64,000 nt of DNA, taken from assembly GCF_902686445.1 (NCBI RefSeq), contig NC_062214.1, forward strand, positions 49,129,454-49,193,453, written 5' to 3'. The notes under the pieces were generated by a model. That model saw nothing but the letters and a program-made list of their open reading frames with translations, was not told where the DNA came from and did not search any database. The position numbers and the translations under genes are program-made. Each line of letters opens with the position of its first letter. Within the stretch, counting starts at the first letter, position 1. Positions 35,756 to 46,984 of this stretch are shown piece after piece. Source of the DNA: Sciurus carolinensis. Lineage: Eukaryota > Chordata > Mammalia > Rodentia > Sciuridae.

Positions 35756-36769
35756 CCTTTCCCTTTTATGAGGCCCCTTCCTTCAAAAGATACTCCAAGT
35801 CACAGGGATCATGTGAGGATTTAAATTTTTGCCCAGAATTGCACTGTAGAGTGCACACGAAGCAAGAGAATCATCATACTAAACTGATGCATACAGTTAC
35901 CAAACTAAACATCTAAATATAAATTATATAGTTACCACACTAAACATAAAAATTTAATGTTCATGATAAAATAAATAACAAGCAATGTATGTTTAAAATT
36001 AATAAATAGTTCCCAGATCCCAAGAATTTATCTGGAATGCCATGCTGGGATAGGGTTCACAGCTGCTGTCAACTCAGGTGAGACATGGAAGAGAACCAAG
36101 TAGAAACATGGAAGAGAAAGTCATGTTATCTCAAAATAAAGAGGATTCCATCTTCTCCCCATTTTGGATCCAGGGGGTTGGCCCACTTTGCTGGACTTGG
36201 TCTGGACCATCGCAGCCTCAAAACTGAGGGTTGAAAGAAGGAACCTAAGAAAAACCCAAAAAGTGACTGGGTCCCAGGTAATTCCATCAAAAGACATGAG
36301 TTTCAGCAGGGAGGACTTCAGACTCCAACAGAGTCAAGGAATAGGGACAGCAAAAGATGACAAGTGCTTGCATTTCTTTGTATGGTGAGCACCCCAAAAG
36401 ATTTTTATTTGAAATTAAGTTTTCATTGGGATGCTTTTTATTTTTTTAGGGTGAATGGATTTTACCTAAATTTTATCTTAGCTGAAGGAATGTCTTTGAG
36501 ATTTCTTTAAGTACATAAAAAGAAGTAAATTGGAGCCTGACATATGACCATGGTTAAACACAAACTCGTAAGACCAAAAGATGACTGAAATAAAGTGTTT
36601 ATTGAACTGTTACAGATTCCAGTCAGAAAAGAACCAGGTCCTGGAACAAGTTCTTGAAAATACCATCAGCAAGGTCAGGTGGCAGTTAGAAATATGTCAG
36701 CCAGACCAGAACAAAGAGCATTATTTTACAATAAAAATTTGGGGAAGGTAAGTGTAAGTTGTTTATATT
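35756..36769. other. No recognised feature
   Basis: About 1 kb, AT-rich at 35890-36010, with no supported frame. Confidence 0.4.
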
Positions 36770-37062
36770 TTTTAATTAATTAATTAGTTTTTTTAACAGA
36801 CTGCATTTTGATTCATTGTACACAAATGGGGTACATCATTTCATTTTTATGGTTGTACACGATGTAGATTCATACCATTCGTGTAATCATACATGTACAT
36901 AGGGTAATGATGTCTGCCTCATTCCTTTATTTTTCATACTCTCCTCCCTTCATTTCCTTCTACATAATCTAAAGTTCCTCCATTCTTCTCTCACTCCCTC
37001 CCACCCACACCCATTATAAATCATCATCCACTTATCAGGGAAAACATTCGGCCTTTGGTTTG
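36770..37062 (-). mobile_element. Antisense L1 3'UTR fragment
   Basis: It is the reverse complement of the same 3'UTR as at 8126-8395: 'acagactgcattttgattc', 'gtacacaaatggggtacatc', 'gtaatcatacatgtacatag', then the antisense G-rich part and 'ccacttatcagggaaaac'. It ends just before ORF2 would begin. Confidence 0.85.
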
Positions 37063-37759
37063 TAGATGAAATAAGAGGAGTGGGATTGCATGCAGCTTTG
37101 GGATAGGAGGGCAATCTACAAAGAGATGCACTTTTTGCTTCTGGATAGATTGAGGGGACTAGTCCAGAAAGCTGACATGTACAGTGGCCCTGGTGGTTGG
37201 CCATAATAGGATTTGAGTCAATGTTTCAGTATAAACTATCTTTTTGTTGGTTTCACCTGCAGCTGTCAACTGCTTCATTCCCTTATCTCCTACTCTACCC
37301 CCCATTTTCTGTCTATTCTAATTAAATTTAGGACATCTCAGAAATTTTCTTTTATCACACACTTTTGTCAGCAGCATCATCATCTCATCATAAAGTCAGA
37401 TTTTTTTCCTCTTCCTTCCTCCTTTTCTTTCATTTATTGAGCCAGACACAGAGAGGACACAGCAGGCAACTAGACAACCCAAAATAAGACCCTCGTGAAG
37501 CTCACATCCTGTCCAATACAAACAAGCAGTGAGTAAAATGTATTCATCAGTGCTAAGCACCATTAAGAAAAGGAAAATAGGTCATGTGGGGTCCATGGCT
37601 GCTCTGATGGGTGTCCTCCAAGGGCAGGATGTGCTGAGACTTAAAAACAGGAGTCAGAACTAGGGCAGAATACACCCAGCTGAGGGAACTCCTGTGCCTG
37701 CCAAATATGGCAGAAAATACAGGAGTGACAAAAATGCAGAGCTGCCCTGGAGGAACCTG
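37063..37759. other. No recognised feature
   Basis: About 700 bp with T/C-rich patches and no supported frame. Confidence 0.4.
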
Positions 37760-38720
37760 TGCTGCAATTAGAAGGAAAGGAACTGTGACTCTGTATGAAG
37801 AACGAGCCTTACACAAGACTCCATTCTGACGTGTTCGGCATGAACTGACTCCTCCAGTCCTATTGCACGAGACAGAATATGGCTCCAGGGACCTCACTCC
37901 CAACCACAACACTCAAGACAAGGATGCAGAAGACTGAAAGGGAAGACAGAGTAAGTGACCTTGAAGAACAGAGTAGAGGTCAGTGAAAAGGCAGTCAGGA
38001 CCCCACCTGGAACAGATGACTTAGTGTGTCGGAGGCTGGACCACAAAAGGTGATGTCAACTCCATCCTGTTATCTGGAGTTTTCTGCTTGGAGCCCCAAG
38101 CAAGACACCATGGAAGACCTTTCACCCCTCTGAGGCAACCACACAGGCCACCATGGAAGACAGCACACCACACTGAGGCACACCCAGTCCACATGTAGCA
38201 CCAGATAACAAAGGGAACTTTTTTGCCAGCTCTCAAGTCTTCCCAGCCGATGCACTACATGCTGTGTCCTTTCTAAGTTCCTTAACCACCAAATTCATGA
38301 GCATAGCAAAATGGATTTTATTTTACTAAGTCTGGGGTGGCTTGTTTTGTAGCAATAGTGACAGAAAACCAAAGATGTGTGAAAAACAAAAGCAAAAGTG
38401 CTAATGCCTCTGACACCCTACAATAATTTCAGAGAGTGCTCTAAATTCCAGTCCCTGGATCTGAGGCATCACTGGGACATTAGAAACCTTGCTGGGGACA
38501 GATGACTCAGCGTGGCTGAGGCTAGGACACAAAAGGTGATGTCGGCTCCACCTTCCCTCACAAGATAGGGCTCAAAGCCTGACTTTCTCAAAGGCCAGTG
38601 GACCAGGATATCTGAACTACACTGTGAACCTCCCTGATCCCTTCTCAGCTAGGGGCCATTTCTGCCATGCTACATTGCCCCCATATAAAAGCCCTGTAAA
38701 CATGAAACAAATGTACTGTA
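37760..38720. repeat. Old LTR-like block with an internal 60-bp duplication
   Basis: A MaLR/MLT-like 3' end is visible at about 38260-38372 ('gtggcttgttttgtagcaat', 'agtgacagaaaac'). A second TATA-like point ('catataaaagccct') is at about 38682. A block of about 60 bp occurs twice: 38008-38066 and 38494-38556 (shared words 'acagatgac', 'acaaaaggtgatgtc', 'ctccacc/ctccatc'). The family is not resolved. Confidence 0.4.
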
Positions 38721-39098
38721 AACACTGATGATACATGGAAAATGCACCATAAAAAAGGACATATAGCACATAAAATTTCAGCTCAACCAAGTAATAAATT
38801 TAACCTATCTCTTTAATATGCTAATGACAATAAACATGAAACATTTAATTAACCATAGCTTTGCTCATCTTTGAATTTTAAAGCTCTCCAGTATGCACTG
38901 GATTTATCTGCATCTTCTTAAAAACCTGAAGCAAGTGTGAACCAATACCTTCCTTCCTGGTACTGTTTTCAGGTTTCCCTTCTCTTTGACTTTTTCCCTC
39001 TCCCCTCTCCCAAGACCTTCAGATGGGTTCTAAGGCAAATAAGTAAATAAATAAACATGCATACAGATACATATACAAATACACACACACAACACATG
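38721..39098. other. No recognised feature
   Basis: About 380 bp of AT-rich sequence leading into the TA microsatellite. Confidence 0.35.
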
Positions 39099-39102
39099 CA
39101 TA

Positions 39103-39145
<43 letters not shown>
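39099..39145. repeat. (TA)n microsatellite
   Basis: A nearly perfect AT run of about 47 bp with one TT interruption, preceded by a short CA-rich part (39080-39092). Confidence 0.9.
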
Positions 39146-39152
<7 letters not shown>

Positions 39153-39944
39153 GACCCATACATATATATGAGGTATGTGTGTAGAGATACATTTACATAG
39201 AGAGGATTGCAAAGGTCAGTGGATTGCTCCTCCATAATGAGACCATCCTGATTCCTGGACCTCTATAAGTGCCCCTAAAAGAACTGACTCAGGTGCACAG
39301 AAAGTTAAGAACTGCAAGTGACAGTATGCTAGACTCTGCTGGATAAGACAAGTGAGGCCTTGAGCTGCCAAAATAAGCACGAGTACATGCCCATTAGCTC
39401 TCTGAAATTTAAGCCACCCCACAGTGAAGTGGGAATGCCATTTGTGGAACACTCTAAACTATACTACCTCTTGGAGAGTTGATAGATCCCATTGTGTGCA
39501 CATTTCATGCACCCAAATTGTAAAAATTCTGTTGGTCAAATTTTTGAAAAGAATGGCCCAGTAAAATAGGCATATAAATAGGGCAGCCAGTGTTACCCAG
39601 CAATCTACCCCACAAGCTCACACCCCAAGGAGAACTTGGGGTGTAAATTCTGCAGTTCCCTCAGTCACACTGAGCAGCCCTGGGGTCTCAATGGAGAGAT
39701 TGTTTTGCTGAGCTATGACTTAGTGTTTTCAGATAAACAATTTGGTGCCACCACAGTCCTGACACAGTATGGAGCCCCCAAATAGTCCAGACTTTGTGAG
39801 TGATTTAGGGCATATGGTCCATGCAAGAACTCTGGAGTGTCACCCCAAGGTAAGGAGAGGTTGCAGCTACAATGTAATTCAATCCAACTCTGCAAATGAG
39901 AGCAAAGAGGTTCCTAAGCATTGTTCACATAAACCAAACTTCAT
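39146..39944. other. No recognised feature
   Basis: About 800 bp of unique-looking sequence up to the target site of an antisense L1. Confidence 0.4.
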
Positions 39945-40331
39945 GTGCCATACTTTTAAAATTTGTTCTTTCTAGTTACATATGACAGTAGAGTGCATTT
40001 TGGCATATTATACATACATGGAGTATAACTTCTCATTCTTGTGGTTGAACATGATATGGAGTTACACTGGTCATGTACTCATAATGAACACAGGGAAGTA
40101 ATGTCTGATTCATTCTACTCTCTTTTCTATTCCCATCTCCTTCCCTTCCCCTTTGTCTAATCCAATGGATTATTCTGTTCTTCTCTCCCCTACCCTGTAT
40201 TGTGAGTTAGCATCCATATATCAGAGAGAACTAATGGAATAACTGGGTCAAATGGTGAGTCCATTCCAGGTTTTCTGAGGAATCTCTGTACTGCTTTCCA
40301 AAGTGGTTGCTCGTGTGCCATACTTTTAAAA
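39945..40331 (-). mobile_element. Antisense L1 fragment with 17-bp target duplication
   Basis: GTGCCATACTTTTAAAA occurs at 39945-39961 and again at 40315-40331. Between them is an antisense L1 3'UTR ('gtgcattttggcatattata', then the C/T-rich antisense of the G-rich tract to about 40230). A jump follows at about 40235 to antisense ORF2 sequence. The missing ORF2 end is found further right (40382-41530), so the element has been rearranged. Confidence 0.8.
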
Positions 40332-40381
40332 AACTCATCAGAGTCCTTCTTCTCAGGGAGCTCTCCTACTCCAAACTGGAG
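40235..40381. repeat. 147-bp direct duplication, left copy
   Basis: Almost identical to 41531-41677. It covers the inner end of the antisense L1, its 17-bp target duplication and about 50 bp of non-L1 flank ending 'ctactccaaactggag'. I count about four differences by eye. Confidence 0.85.
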
Positions 40382-40437
40382 GCCTTTGGGTTTTGGGGAG
40401 ATTGGCTTATTTCACTTAGCATAATAGTCTCCGGTTC
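40382..40437 (-). mobile_element. Antisense L1 ORF2 end, part 1
   Basis: 'cctttgggttttggggag', 'attggcttatttcacttagc' and 'ataatagtctcc' are the antisense of the ORF2 C-terminus and stop region. The sense L1 that starts at about 40438 breaks it. The continuation is at 41304. Confidence 0.75.
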
Positions 40438-41303
40438 CGGGCAGACACTTCACAGAAGAAGATATACATGTGATCAACAAATATATGAAAAAGTGCCCAT
40501 CATCTCTAGTAAATAGAGAAATGCAAATCAAAATCCCCCTAAGATTTCATCTGACTCCAATTAGAATGGCTATTATCAAGAACACAAGCAATAGTAAGTG
40601 TTGGTGTGGATGGAGGGAAAAAGGCACACTCATACATTGCTGGTGGAGTTGCAAATTGGTGCAATCACTCTGGAAAGGAGTATGGAAATTCCTCAGAAAA
40701 CTTGCAATGGACCCACCATTTGACCCAGCTATCCCACTCCTTGGTTTATACCCAAAGGACTTAAGATCAGCATACTACAGTAAAGCAACCATGTCAATGT
40801 TTATAACTGTTCAATTCACAATAGCTAGATTGTGGAACCAACCTAGATGCCCTTTAGTTGATGAATGGATAAAGAAATTGTGGTATATATACACAATGGA
40901 ATACTACTCATCCATAATGCAGAATAAAATTATGGCATTTGCTGATAAATGGATGGAGTTGGAGAATATCATGTTAAGTGAAAAAAGCCAATCCCAAAAA
41001 CCCAAAGGCTGAATGTTTTCTCTGAAAAGTGGATGATGATACATAATGGGGGGGTGGCAGTGGGGTAAGAGAAGAATGGAGGAACTTTGGATTGTGTAGA
41101 GGGAAATGAGGCAGGAGGCTGTGGGAGAAGGAAAGATAGTGCACTGAGAAGAATATTATTACCCTATGTACATGTATGATTACACAAATTGTGTGAATCT
41201 ACATTGTGTACAACTGTAGAAATGATAAGTTGTACCCCATTTGTGTACAATTAATCAAAATGCAGTCTGTAAAAATAAAAATTAATTAATTAAATTAAAA
41301 AAT
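40438..41303 (+). mobile_element. 5'-truncated sense L1
   Basis: It encodes the ORF2 C-terminus from 'RHFTEED'-equivalent sequence to the stop (open 40470-41012, 180 codons, with the [14 protein letters not shown] zinc-knuckle region). A 3'UTR and an A-rich tail with TAAT repeats follow. The flank AATAGTCTCC occurs on both sides (about 40423-40432 and 41304-41313), with small differences after it, showing insertion into the antisense L1. The 3'UTR has a short G-run (41047-41055) in place of the telomere-like tract. Confidence 0.85.
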
Positions 41304-41590
41304 AGTCTCCAATTCCATTCAATTTACCAGCAAATGCCATAATTTTATTCTTCTTCATGACAAATACTTTATTGTGTATACATACCACATTTTCTTTATC
41401 TATTCATCTGTTAAAAGGGCACCTAGGTTGCTTCCATAGCTTAGGTATTATGAATTGAGCTGCTACAAACATTGATGTGACTGCTGTACTGCAGTATGCT
41501 GATTTTAAGTCTTGGGTATAAATCGAGGAGTGGAATAACTGGATCAAATGGTGAGTCCATTCCAGGTTTTCTGAGGAATCTCTGAACTGC
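41304..41590 (-). mobile_element. Antisense L1 ORF2 end, part 2
   Basis: Continues directly from the break at 40437: 'caattccattcaatttacc', 'cataattttattcttcttc', 'gaattgagctgctacaaac', 'ctgattttaagtc' and 'ggataactgg'-like sequence, ending at the same inner L1 boundary as the left copy. Confidence 0.8.
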
Positions 41591-41677
41591 TTTCCAAAGT
41601 GGTTGCTTGAGTGCCATACTTTTAAAAAACTCATCAGAGTCCTTCTTCTCAGGGAGCTCTCCTACTCCAAACTGGAG
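41531..41677. repeat. 147-bp direct duplication, right copy
   Basis: Partner of 40235-40381. After it the sequence continues into unique flank ('ataatcatcaagagagag'). Confidence 0.85.
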
Positions 41678-41899
41678 ATAATCATCAAGAGAGAGTACAG
41701 ACACAGCTGGAGTGGAGCAAGGAATCACCATTTCCCTCCAAACCCCATACTTTCATCTGTGTAACTCCAAATCAACTTAGCCCTCAGGCCATCCTTCTGA
41801 GAGTAAATGTCACCTACACAAAAAATCAGATTTATACACCATAACATGGTATGAGGATAAGGAGCTTATTCCTTTGTATTTTGATACATTCCTATTTCA
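41678..41899. other. No recognised feature
   Basis: About 220 bp of unique-looking flank. Confidence 0.4.
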
Positions 41900-42625
41900 G
41901 AAATCCATATACATATATGACGACATGACTGATGTGATTCTATAATATGTACAATCAGAAAAATGAGAGATTATACTCCATTTATGTATGATCTATCAAA
42001 ATGTATAAATGCATGCTACTGTCATTGTATTAGAGTTCTCTAGAGGATCAGAATCAACTAGAAGTATGATTATAAAAAGAGGATTTATTAGATTGGCTTA
42101 CAACAACCATAAGCTGGATAGCCCACAATGGCCATCTGCAGCTGGAGAGCTGAAATAACCAGCAGTGGCACAGTCCAAGAGGTGGAAGCCCCAGAACAAG
42201 AAGGATCAAAAGTACTACCCTAATCTGAGACCAAGGCTTCTGGAAACTACCTGGAAAATCACTGGCAGAGTTTGCTTTGGAAGAGTGAAGAAGCTAGAGT
42301 CCAATATCCTCTAACGATGGAACTAGCAATGAAGAACTCATTCAAGAAGAGTTGAGCTTGCATCTACATCTACTTACTTGTTCTTCCAACTCTCATTCCA
42401 TCCAAACCACCATTCTATTGGGCAGTGCTACCCATGCTTAAGGAGGGGCTCCACTTTAGTTCACTATCCCACACTTCAATCATTCCTAGACACACCCTCA
42501 TTGACACATCCAGAAGCCTCTTAATCTTCAGCATCTCTTAATCCAATCAAATTGACAATTCAAATCAACCATTACAGTCATGTACAAAAAATTAGAACAA
42601 ATTAAAAAAATTAATTTAAAAAAAA
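41900..42625 (+). mobile_element. Sense L1 3'UTR tail, split by an LTR
   Basis: 41900-42025 ('gatgtgattctataatatg', 'actccatttatgtatgatc') and 42577-42625 ('acaaaaaattagaacaaatt' and an A-rich tail) join across the LTR at 42026-42576. Together they read as the end of an older L1 3'UTR. Confidence 0.6.
42026..42576 (-). repeat. MaLR-type solo LTR with perfect 5-bp duplication
   Basis: A 551-bp LTR with TGT..ACA ends ('tgtattagagttctctagag' to 'aaatcaaccattaca'), flanked on both sides by GTCAT (42021-42025 and 42577-42581). A 5-bp duplication fits ERVL/MaLR. The start resembles the antisense of ORR1/MLT-like LTRs. Confidence 0.8.
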
Positions 42626-42975
42626 TCCATGATTACTAAAAGAGAGTCCTCAGGAAGAGGGCAGGATATTCTTAATGTCATCTGCAACGCATTAATGGAG
42701 TTGTTCACATTCCTTACACACACCTGGTCTTCAAAGACTTAAAAAGTCCAAGAACAGGGGATGGGTCTTCAGGAAATAAAGATAGTAGTGAAAGAATTCA
42801 GAAAATATCATCAAAGAATTCTTTGAAAAACATGGTTGAGCAAGAAAGAAACAGACAGAAAGACAGAGAGATCACATCTGCTCTTGGAGGACTGCTTGAC
42901 CAAGACAAAACTCAGGAAGATGTTTAGGCAGTAGAAGGTGGAGATTGCCATATTATACCACTCTAAGGCTACCTT
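42626..42975. other. No recognised feature
   Basis: About 350 bp of unique-looking sequence. Confidence 0.4.
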
Positions 42976-43064
42976 TGGGCTGGGGGTGCAACTCACAAGT
43001 AGAAAGCAGACTTAGTAATGTGCAGGATCCTGGGTTCAATCCCTAGCCACCCACCCTGCCCAAA
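42976..43064 (+). mobile_element. ID-like SINE remnant, sense
   Basis: 'gggctgggggtgcaactcac' and 'cctgggttcaatccctagcc' match the start and B-box region of an ID element. The middle is diverged and the tail is interrupted. Confidence 0.6.
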
Positions 43065-43084
43065 ACAAGAAAACAAGAATAACT

Positions 43085-43560
43085 TTAAGAAGTCCATTGT
43101 ATTTAGCAACAACACACAGATGTTCACAACAACTCTTGTCATAATGGCCAACAAGTGGCCATCTGTGGGTGAATGCATTTGCAAAATGTAGTATAGTCAT
43201 AATGTAGTATTAGTATTAGAATACTAAAAAAGAGAAGAATTCTGATCCAGGTCACCACATGGGTGAACCTTGAAAACAATTTGATAAGTAAAAGCAGACA
43301 CAAGACAAATACATATGATTCCTTTTAGATGAAATGTTTAGAATAAGCAAATCAAGCAGAGATTTAAAAATAGATTAGTGATTACAGTTAGTTGCAGGAG
43401 GTAGGCATGGGATGTGAAAGCTAATGGGTACCAGGTTTCTCTTTGGGGTGATGATAAAGTTAGGTATTGGTGATGGTTGCACAACATTGTAACTGTGCTA
43501 TACCAAAATGCTTTTGATGGTAAATTTTGGATTATGTGAATTTTACCTCAATTTCTGGAA
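43085..43560 (+). mobile_element. Ancient L1 (L1ME-like) 3' end, sense
   Basis: 'cacaacaactcttgtcataa', 'caagtggccatctgtgggtg', 'acatgggtgaaccttgaaaa' and 'gtgaattttacctcaatttc' follow the order of the end of an old L1. Frames are lost. Confidence 0.65.
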
Positions 43561-44554
43561 TACTCTATTTGATTCATAATTTTAGAATTTCTTCAGGGGC
43601 AGTGTCTGGATAGGTCTCTTTCATCAGAATGACCAGAGTAGGGTTAGGAAGGTAACCAGACAACCTGCTTATAGATAGGAGGGAGAATGTTCCAGATTAT
43701 CTCAGGAAGCCAAAGGGGTTTGGCCAGAATATATGTATATACCTTAGCCTGCTTTTTAAATATTTCACACAAAGGTTGTTAAATCAAAGGATGTAGAAAG
43801 GGATAGACAGTTTCTCACATGAATCCTACCAAGAAGCACCACCATGGGAAGAACAGAGAGAGGATGTGAGAGGGGCAGGGCCGGCTTGCTTTTAACCAAC
43901 CTCCATCAGAAGTGTGGCGGGTGGACCCTAGGAAATGGCTTCCCAGTGGCCTTTGTTCTTGAGGCTTCTATGAATTAAAAAGAGAAAAAGAAAATTCCGT
44001 TCAGTCACCACCCCACATCCCAGCAGGAGCATAAAAATAAGTGATTGCTTATTTTAAACACCTGAAGTATCTACGGCAGCAGCCACTCAGAAAAATCTGA
44101 TAAGGTGATGATGGGAACTGTGTCACGCATGAGCATCCATTTTAAAAACACACCGATGTCACTCTTTTGTAAAGGTCAAAATTAATGTTATGTTGAAAAC
44201 ATTTTTCAAAGCACAATTATCTTGACTTGTGAAGCGAACCAAATTCCTATTAGGTTTACAGTCTTGAATTTAAGCCTGGCACATTTCACCAGAAGGGCCT
44301 CACCCATCAAAGTGAAAGCCAAATTAAGAAGATATTACAAGGACCTCATATCCCTGGAGCTGATTGCCTTTGTCCACACTCATCGGTCACCCATCCTGCA
44401 GGGAGGAGCAAGACAGTGAGATGCTTTCCTCTTCCCACTGCATCCACAGTAGCATCACCATATGCTCTCTTGCCTGTTGAATGGGGTTTGCCAGGAGCCC
44501 CTGGCCTGGGTAGCCTCTAGTCACTACTTCTCTAGAGCAGTGAGAGGCATGATC
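43561..44554. other. No recognised feature
   Basis: About 1 kb of unique-looking sequence. The small frames have no domain. Confidence 0.4.
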
Positions 44555-45155
44555 TTAGACTGTTTTATGTTGTTATAACAAAACAACTGAGACTAGTCAC
44601 TTTATAAGGTAAAAAGGGTTTTTTTGGATCATAATTCTGGTGACTAGATTGTTCAAATAGCATGGCACTGACCCCTGGTTGCATAATAACATGGTCATGA
44701 ATAGGAATCAAACATAATGGGTGACCTCCCTCTGAGAGATCAGCCAGTTCCTTCTGAGTTCCTTCTGAGCATGGTGCTCACATTGCCCAATTGCCTTGAA
44801 TTAAGCCCTACCTCTTTTTCATTTTGTTTTGTTTTGTTTCGTTTTATTTTTGTGGTGCTGGTGGTCATACTGGAGATCAAACCTGGGTCTCTGGGCGTGC
44901 ATGCTAGGAAAGTGCTCAATCAATGAACTATATCCCCCCCTTTTTAAAATTTTTATTTTGGAGACAAGATCTCATTTAATTGCCCAGGAAAACCTTAAAT
45001 TAGCAATCCTCCTGCCTCAACATCCCAAGTAGCTGGAATTGCAGACATGTGCCGTCATGCCCAGCAAGGCACCATCTCCTAAAAGTCCCCAACAGCCCAA
45101 ACTGGGGACCCAGCTTCCAGCACATGAACCTTTGGAGAACACACTCAAGCCATAC
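44555..45155 (-). repeat. MLT1/MaLR LTR, antisense, split by a SINE
   Basis: The left part has 'gttataacaaaacaactgag' and 'catggtgctcacattgccc'. After the SINE the sequence resumes with 'caccatctcctaaaagtccc', 'ctggggacccagcttccagc' and 'acatgaacctttggagaac'. These are the antisense 3' and 5' parts of a MaLR LTR. Confidence 0.7.
44813..45068 (-). mobile_element. Dimeric B1-ID SINE, antisense
   Basis: T-rich (TTTTG)n lead, then the antisense ID half ('gagatcaaacctgggtctc', 'aatcaatgaactatatcccc'), then the antisense B1 half ('ggagacaagatctcatttaa', 'gcaatcctcctgcctcaac', 'gacatgtgccgtcatgccc'). Confidence 0.8.
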
Positions 45156-45314
45156 CCAAGAAGCCACCCACTGTGTCACCTGCCCACAGATGGGGCGACA
45201 GCCATCAATAGCATCAGAGATAGAGGAGAAACTTCCTGGGGTGCATCCACCCTGCACAGCACCTCTCTAGTGATGGCTAGAAGCTGGATGGTCATCATGT
45301 GAAAGTGACTCAGT
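45156..45314. other. No recognised feature
   Basis: Short gap between LTRs. No feature seen. Confidence 0.3.
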
Positions 45315-45805
45315 GTATTAACTTTCTGTGGCTGCATAAAATCAAAAAAACTTCACAGCATTGAGCAATATGCATTCGAGGCACAATTCTGTAGCTCAGG
45401 AAGTCTGAGAGGGTACAGCTGGTTTCTTTGCCTGCATTTAACTCTCACAACCTGAAATCAAAGTCACCTGTGCTGTGCTTTACTTGGAGGCCCCAGGGAA
45501 GGCTCATTTCCAGGCTCATTGGGTGACAGTGGATCCCTTCCCTGTGGTTCTGGCAGTTAACATTCCTGTTTCATTGGCTGTCAGCTAAGCATGGACCTCA
45601 GTTCCTAGGGATTGCCCTCGGGTACTTGCCCATGATGTCTCCATATCAAAGCCAGGAATGCAGAACCTGCCTGTCATCAAATGCCCTCTCATCTTTATGT
45701 CCCTTTGACTTCTTCCTCCACCAGCTAGACAATATTCTCTAAAGGGCTTCTATGATTAGGATTAGGTCACCTGAATGATCTCTACTTTAAAGTCAAAGGA
45801 TTAGT
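45315..45805 (-). repeat. Probable old LTR, antisense
   Basis: 'gtgtattaactttctgtggc', 'tgcataaaatc', 'gcacaattctgtagctcagg' and 'aagtctgagagggt' resemble the antisense 3' part of an old MLT-like LTR. The far end is not clear. Confidence 0.45.
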
Positions 45806-45807
45806 AA

Positions 45808-46371
45808 CTGTCTTAGTCCTTTTCTACTGCTATAACAAAATACATGAGACTGGATCATTTATAAAGAATATAAATGTATTTCTCACAGTTCTAGAGGTTG
45901 AAAAGTCCAAGATCAAAGTCCTGACAGGTTTGCTGTCTGATGAGGTTTTGCAAGATGGTGCCTTGTGCTCCAGAGAGGACAAATGTGGTGTCCTTTCATC
46001 GTAGAAAGCAAAAGGGGAAAAGGAGGCCTCCAATGCTCCCTTCATTCTTTTGTGGGGTGGAGATGGGTATTAGGGATTGAACTGAGCTACATCCCCAGCC
46101 CTTTTAATTTTTTATTCTAAGACAGAGTCTCATTAAATTGCTGAGGCTGGCCTTGAACTTGAGATCCTTCTTCCTCAGTCTCCTGAGTCAGCGGGATTAA
46201 GGCATGCACCATTGTAGCCAGCTCAGCCTTCTTTGTAAGGATGCTAATCCAATTCAAAAGAGCTCCTCCTCTGTGGCTTAATTGCCTCCCAAAGGCCCCA
46301 CTTCATCATATATGACTTTGGCAATTAAGTGTTAACATATAAATTTGGGGGAATACATGCAAACCACAGCA
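45808..46371 (-). repeat. MLT1-type LTR, antisense, split by a SINE
   Basis: 'gtcttagtccttttctactg', 'aaatgtatttctcacagttc', 'aagatggtgccttgtgctc' before the SINE, and 'ctaatccaattcaaaagagc', 'ttgcctcccaaaggcccc', 'aatttgggggaatacatgc' after it, in the order of an antisense MLT1 LTR. Confidence 0.8.
46048..46226 (-). mobile_element. Dimeric B1-ID SINE, antisense
   Basis: The ID half is shortened ('gggattgaactgagctac', 'atccccagccc'). The B1 half is complete ('gctgaggctggccttgaact', 'gagtcagcgggattaaggc'). It sits inside the MLT1 LTR. Confidence 0.75.
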
Positions 46372-46629
46372 GAAACCCTAATTACACTTTCAGCTGCAAA
46401 ATCCCTTTTACCATCTAACGCTCCATTGTTGCATGACTAATGCCTGTCACATTCACAGTCTTGAGGATAAGACTGGGAAACCCTGGGGGCCATCTCAGAA
46501 TTCTGCCAGTCACAGCCAGTAACACTTACCATACGCTCTCTTTTCCAGGATTCCCCCAACCCTCCATTTGCACACAATTTCTGGGCCTTTCAAATTCACT
46601 AATAATAGCGACAGTTTGTCCTTGGTGCC
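46372..46629. other. No recognised feature
   Basis: About 260 bp without a feature I can support. Confidence 0.35.
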
Positions 46630-46815
46630 TGGTCCTTTGCTCAGCACCTGAAAAACTAACCTCAATTAATACAACTTTCTATGTAGCTGATTTTGTTACT
46701 AATCCCATTTTGCACAGGGGAAATTAGAGGCTCAGAGAGGTTAGACAATATGCCCCAGGTGACACAATCTGTAAAAGTGCAAAGCTATGAAGAATCAGGG
46801 CCAGAATAGGCATCT
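46630..46815 (-). mobile_element. MIR SINE remnant, antisense
   Basis: 'aatcccattttgcacagggg', 'aaattagaggctcagagagg' and 'ttagacaatatgccccagg' follow the antisense MIR core. Confidence 0.75.
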
Positions 46816-46984
46816 TGTTCTTCTAACTTGGGACCCAAGTAGTCACAGTTTCACCCCTCTGTGGGCACTGAGCACCTGCAAATGGTTACCAGACCCCTGA
46901 CCCTGCACCATCCACTATCTCCCTGTGTTAGGACCCTTCGCCTCACCTTCATCCCTGCCTCCTCCTCCTGTGTGAAGCCCTCTG

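Noticed and set aside
39030..39235. Minus-strand frames rich in Ile-Tyr
   Set aside because: Translation of the (TA)n microsatellite.
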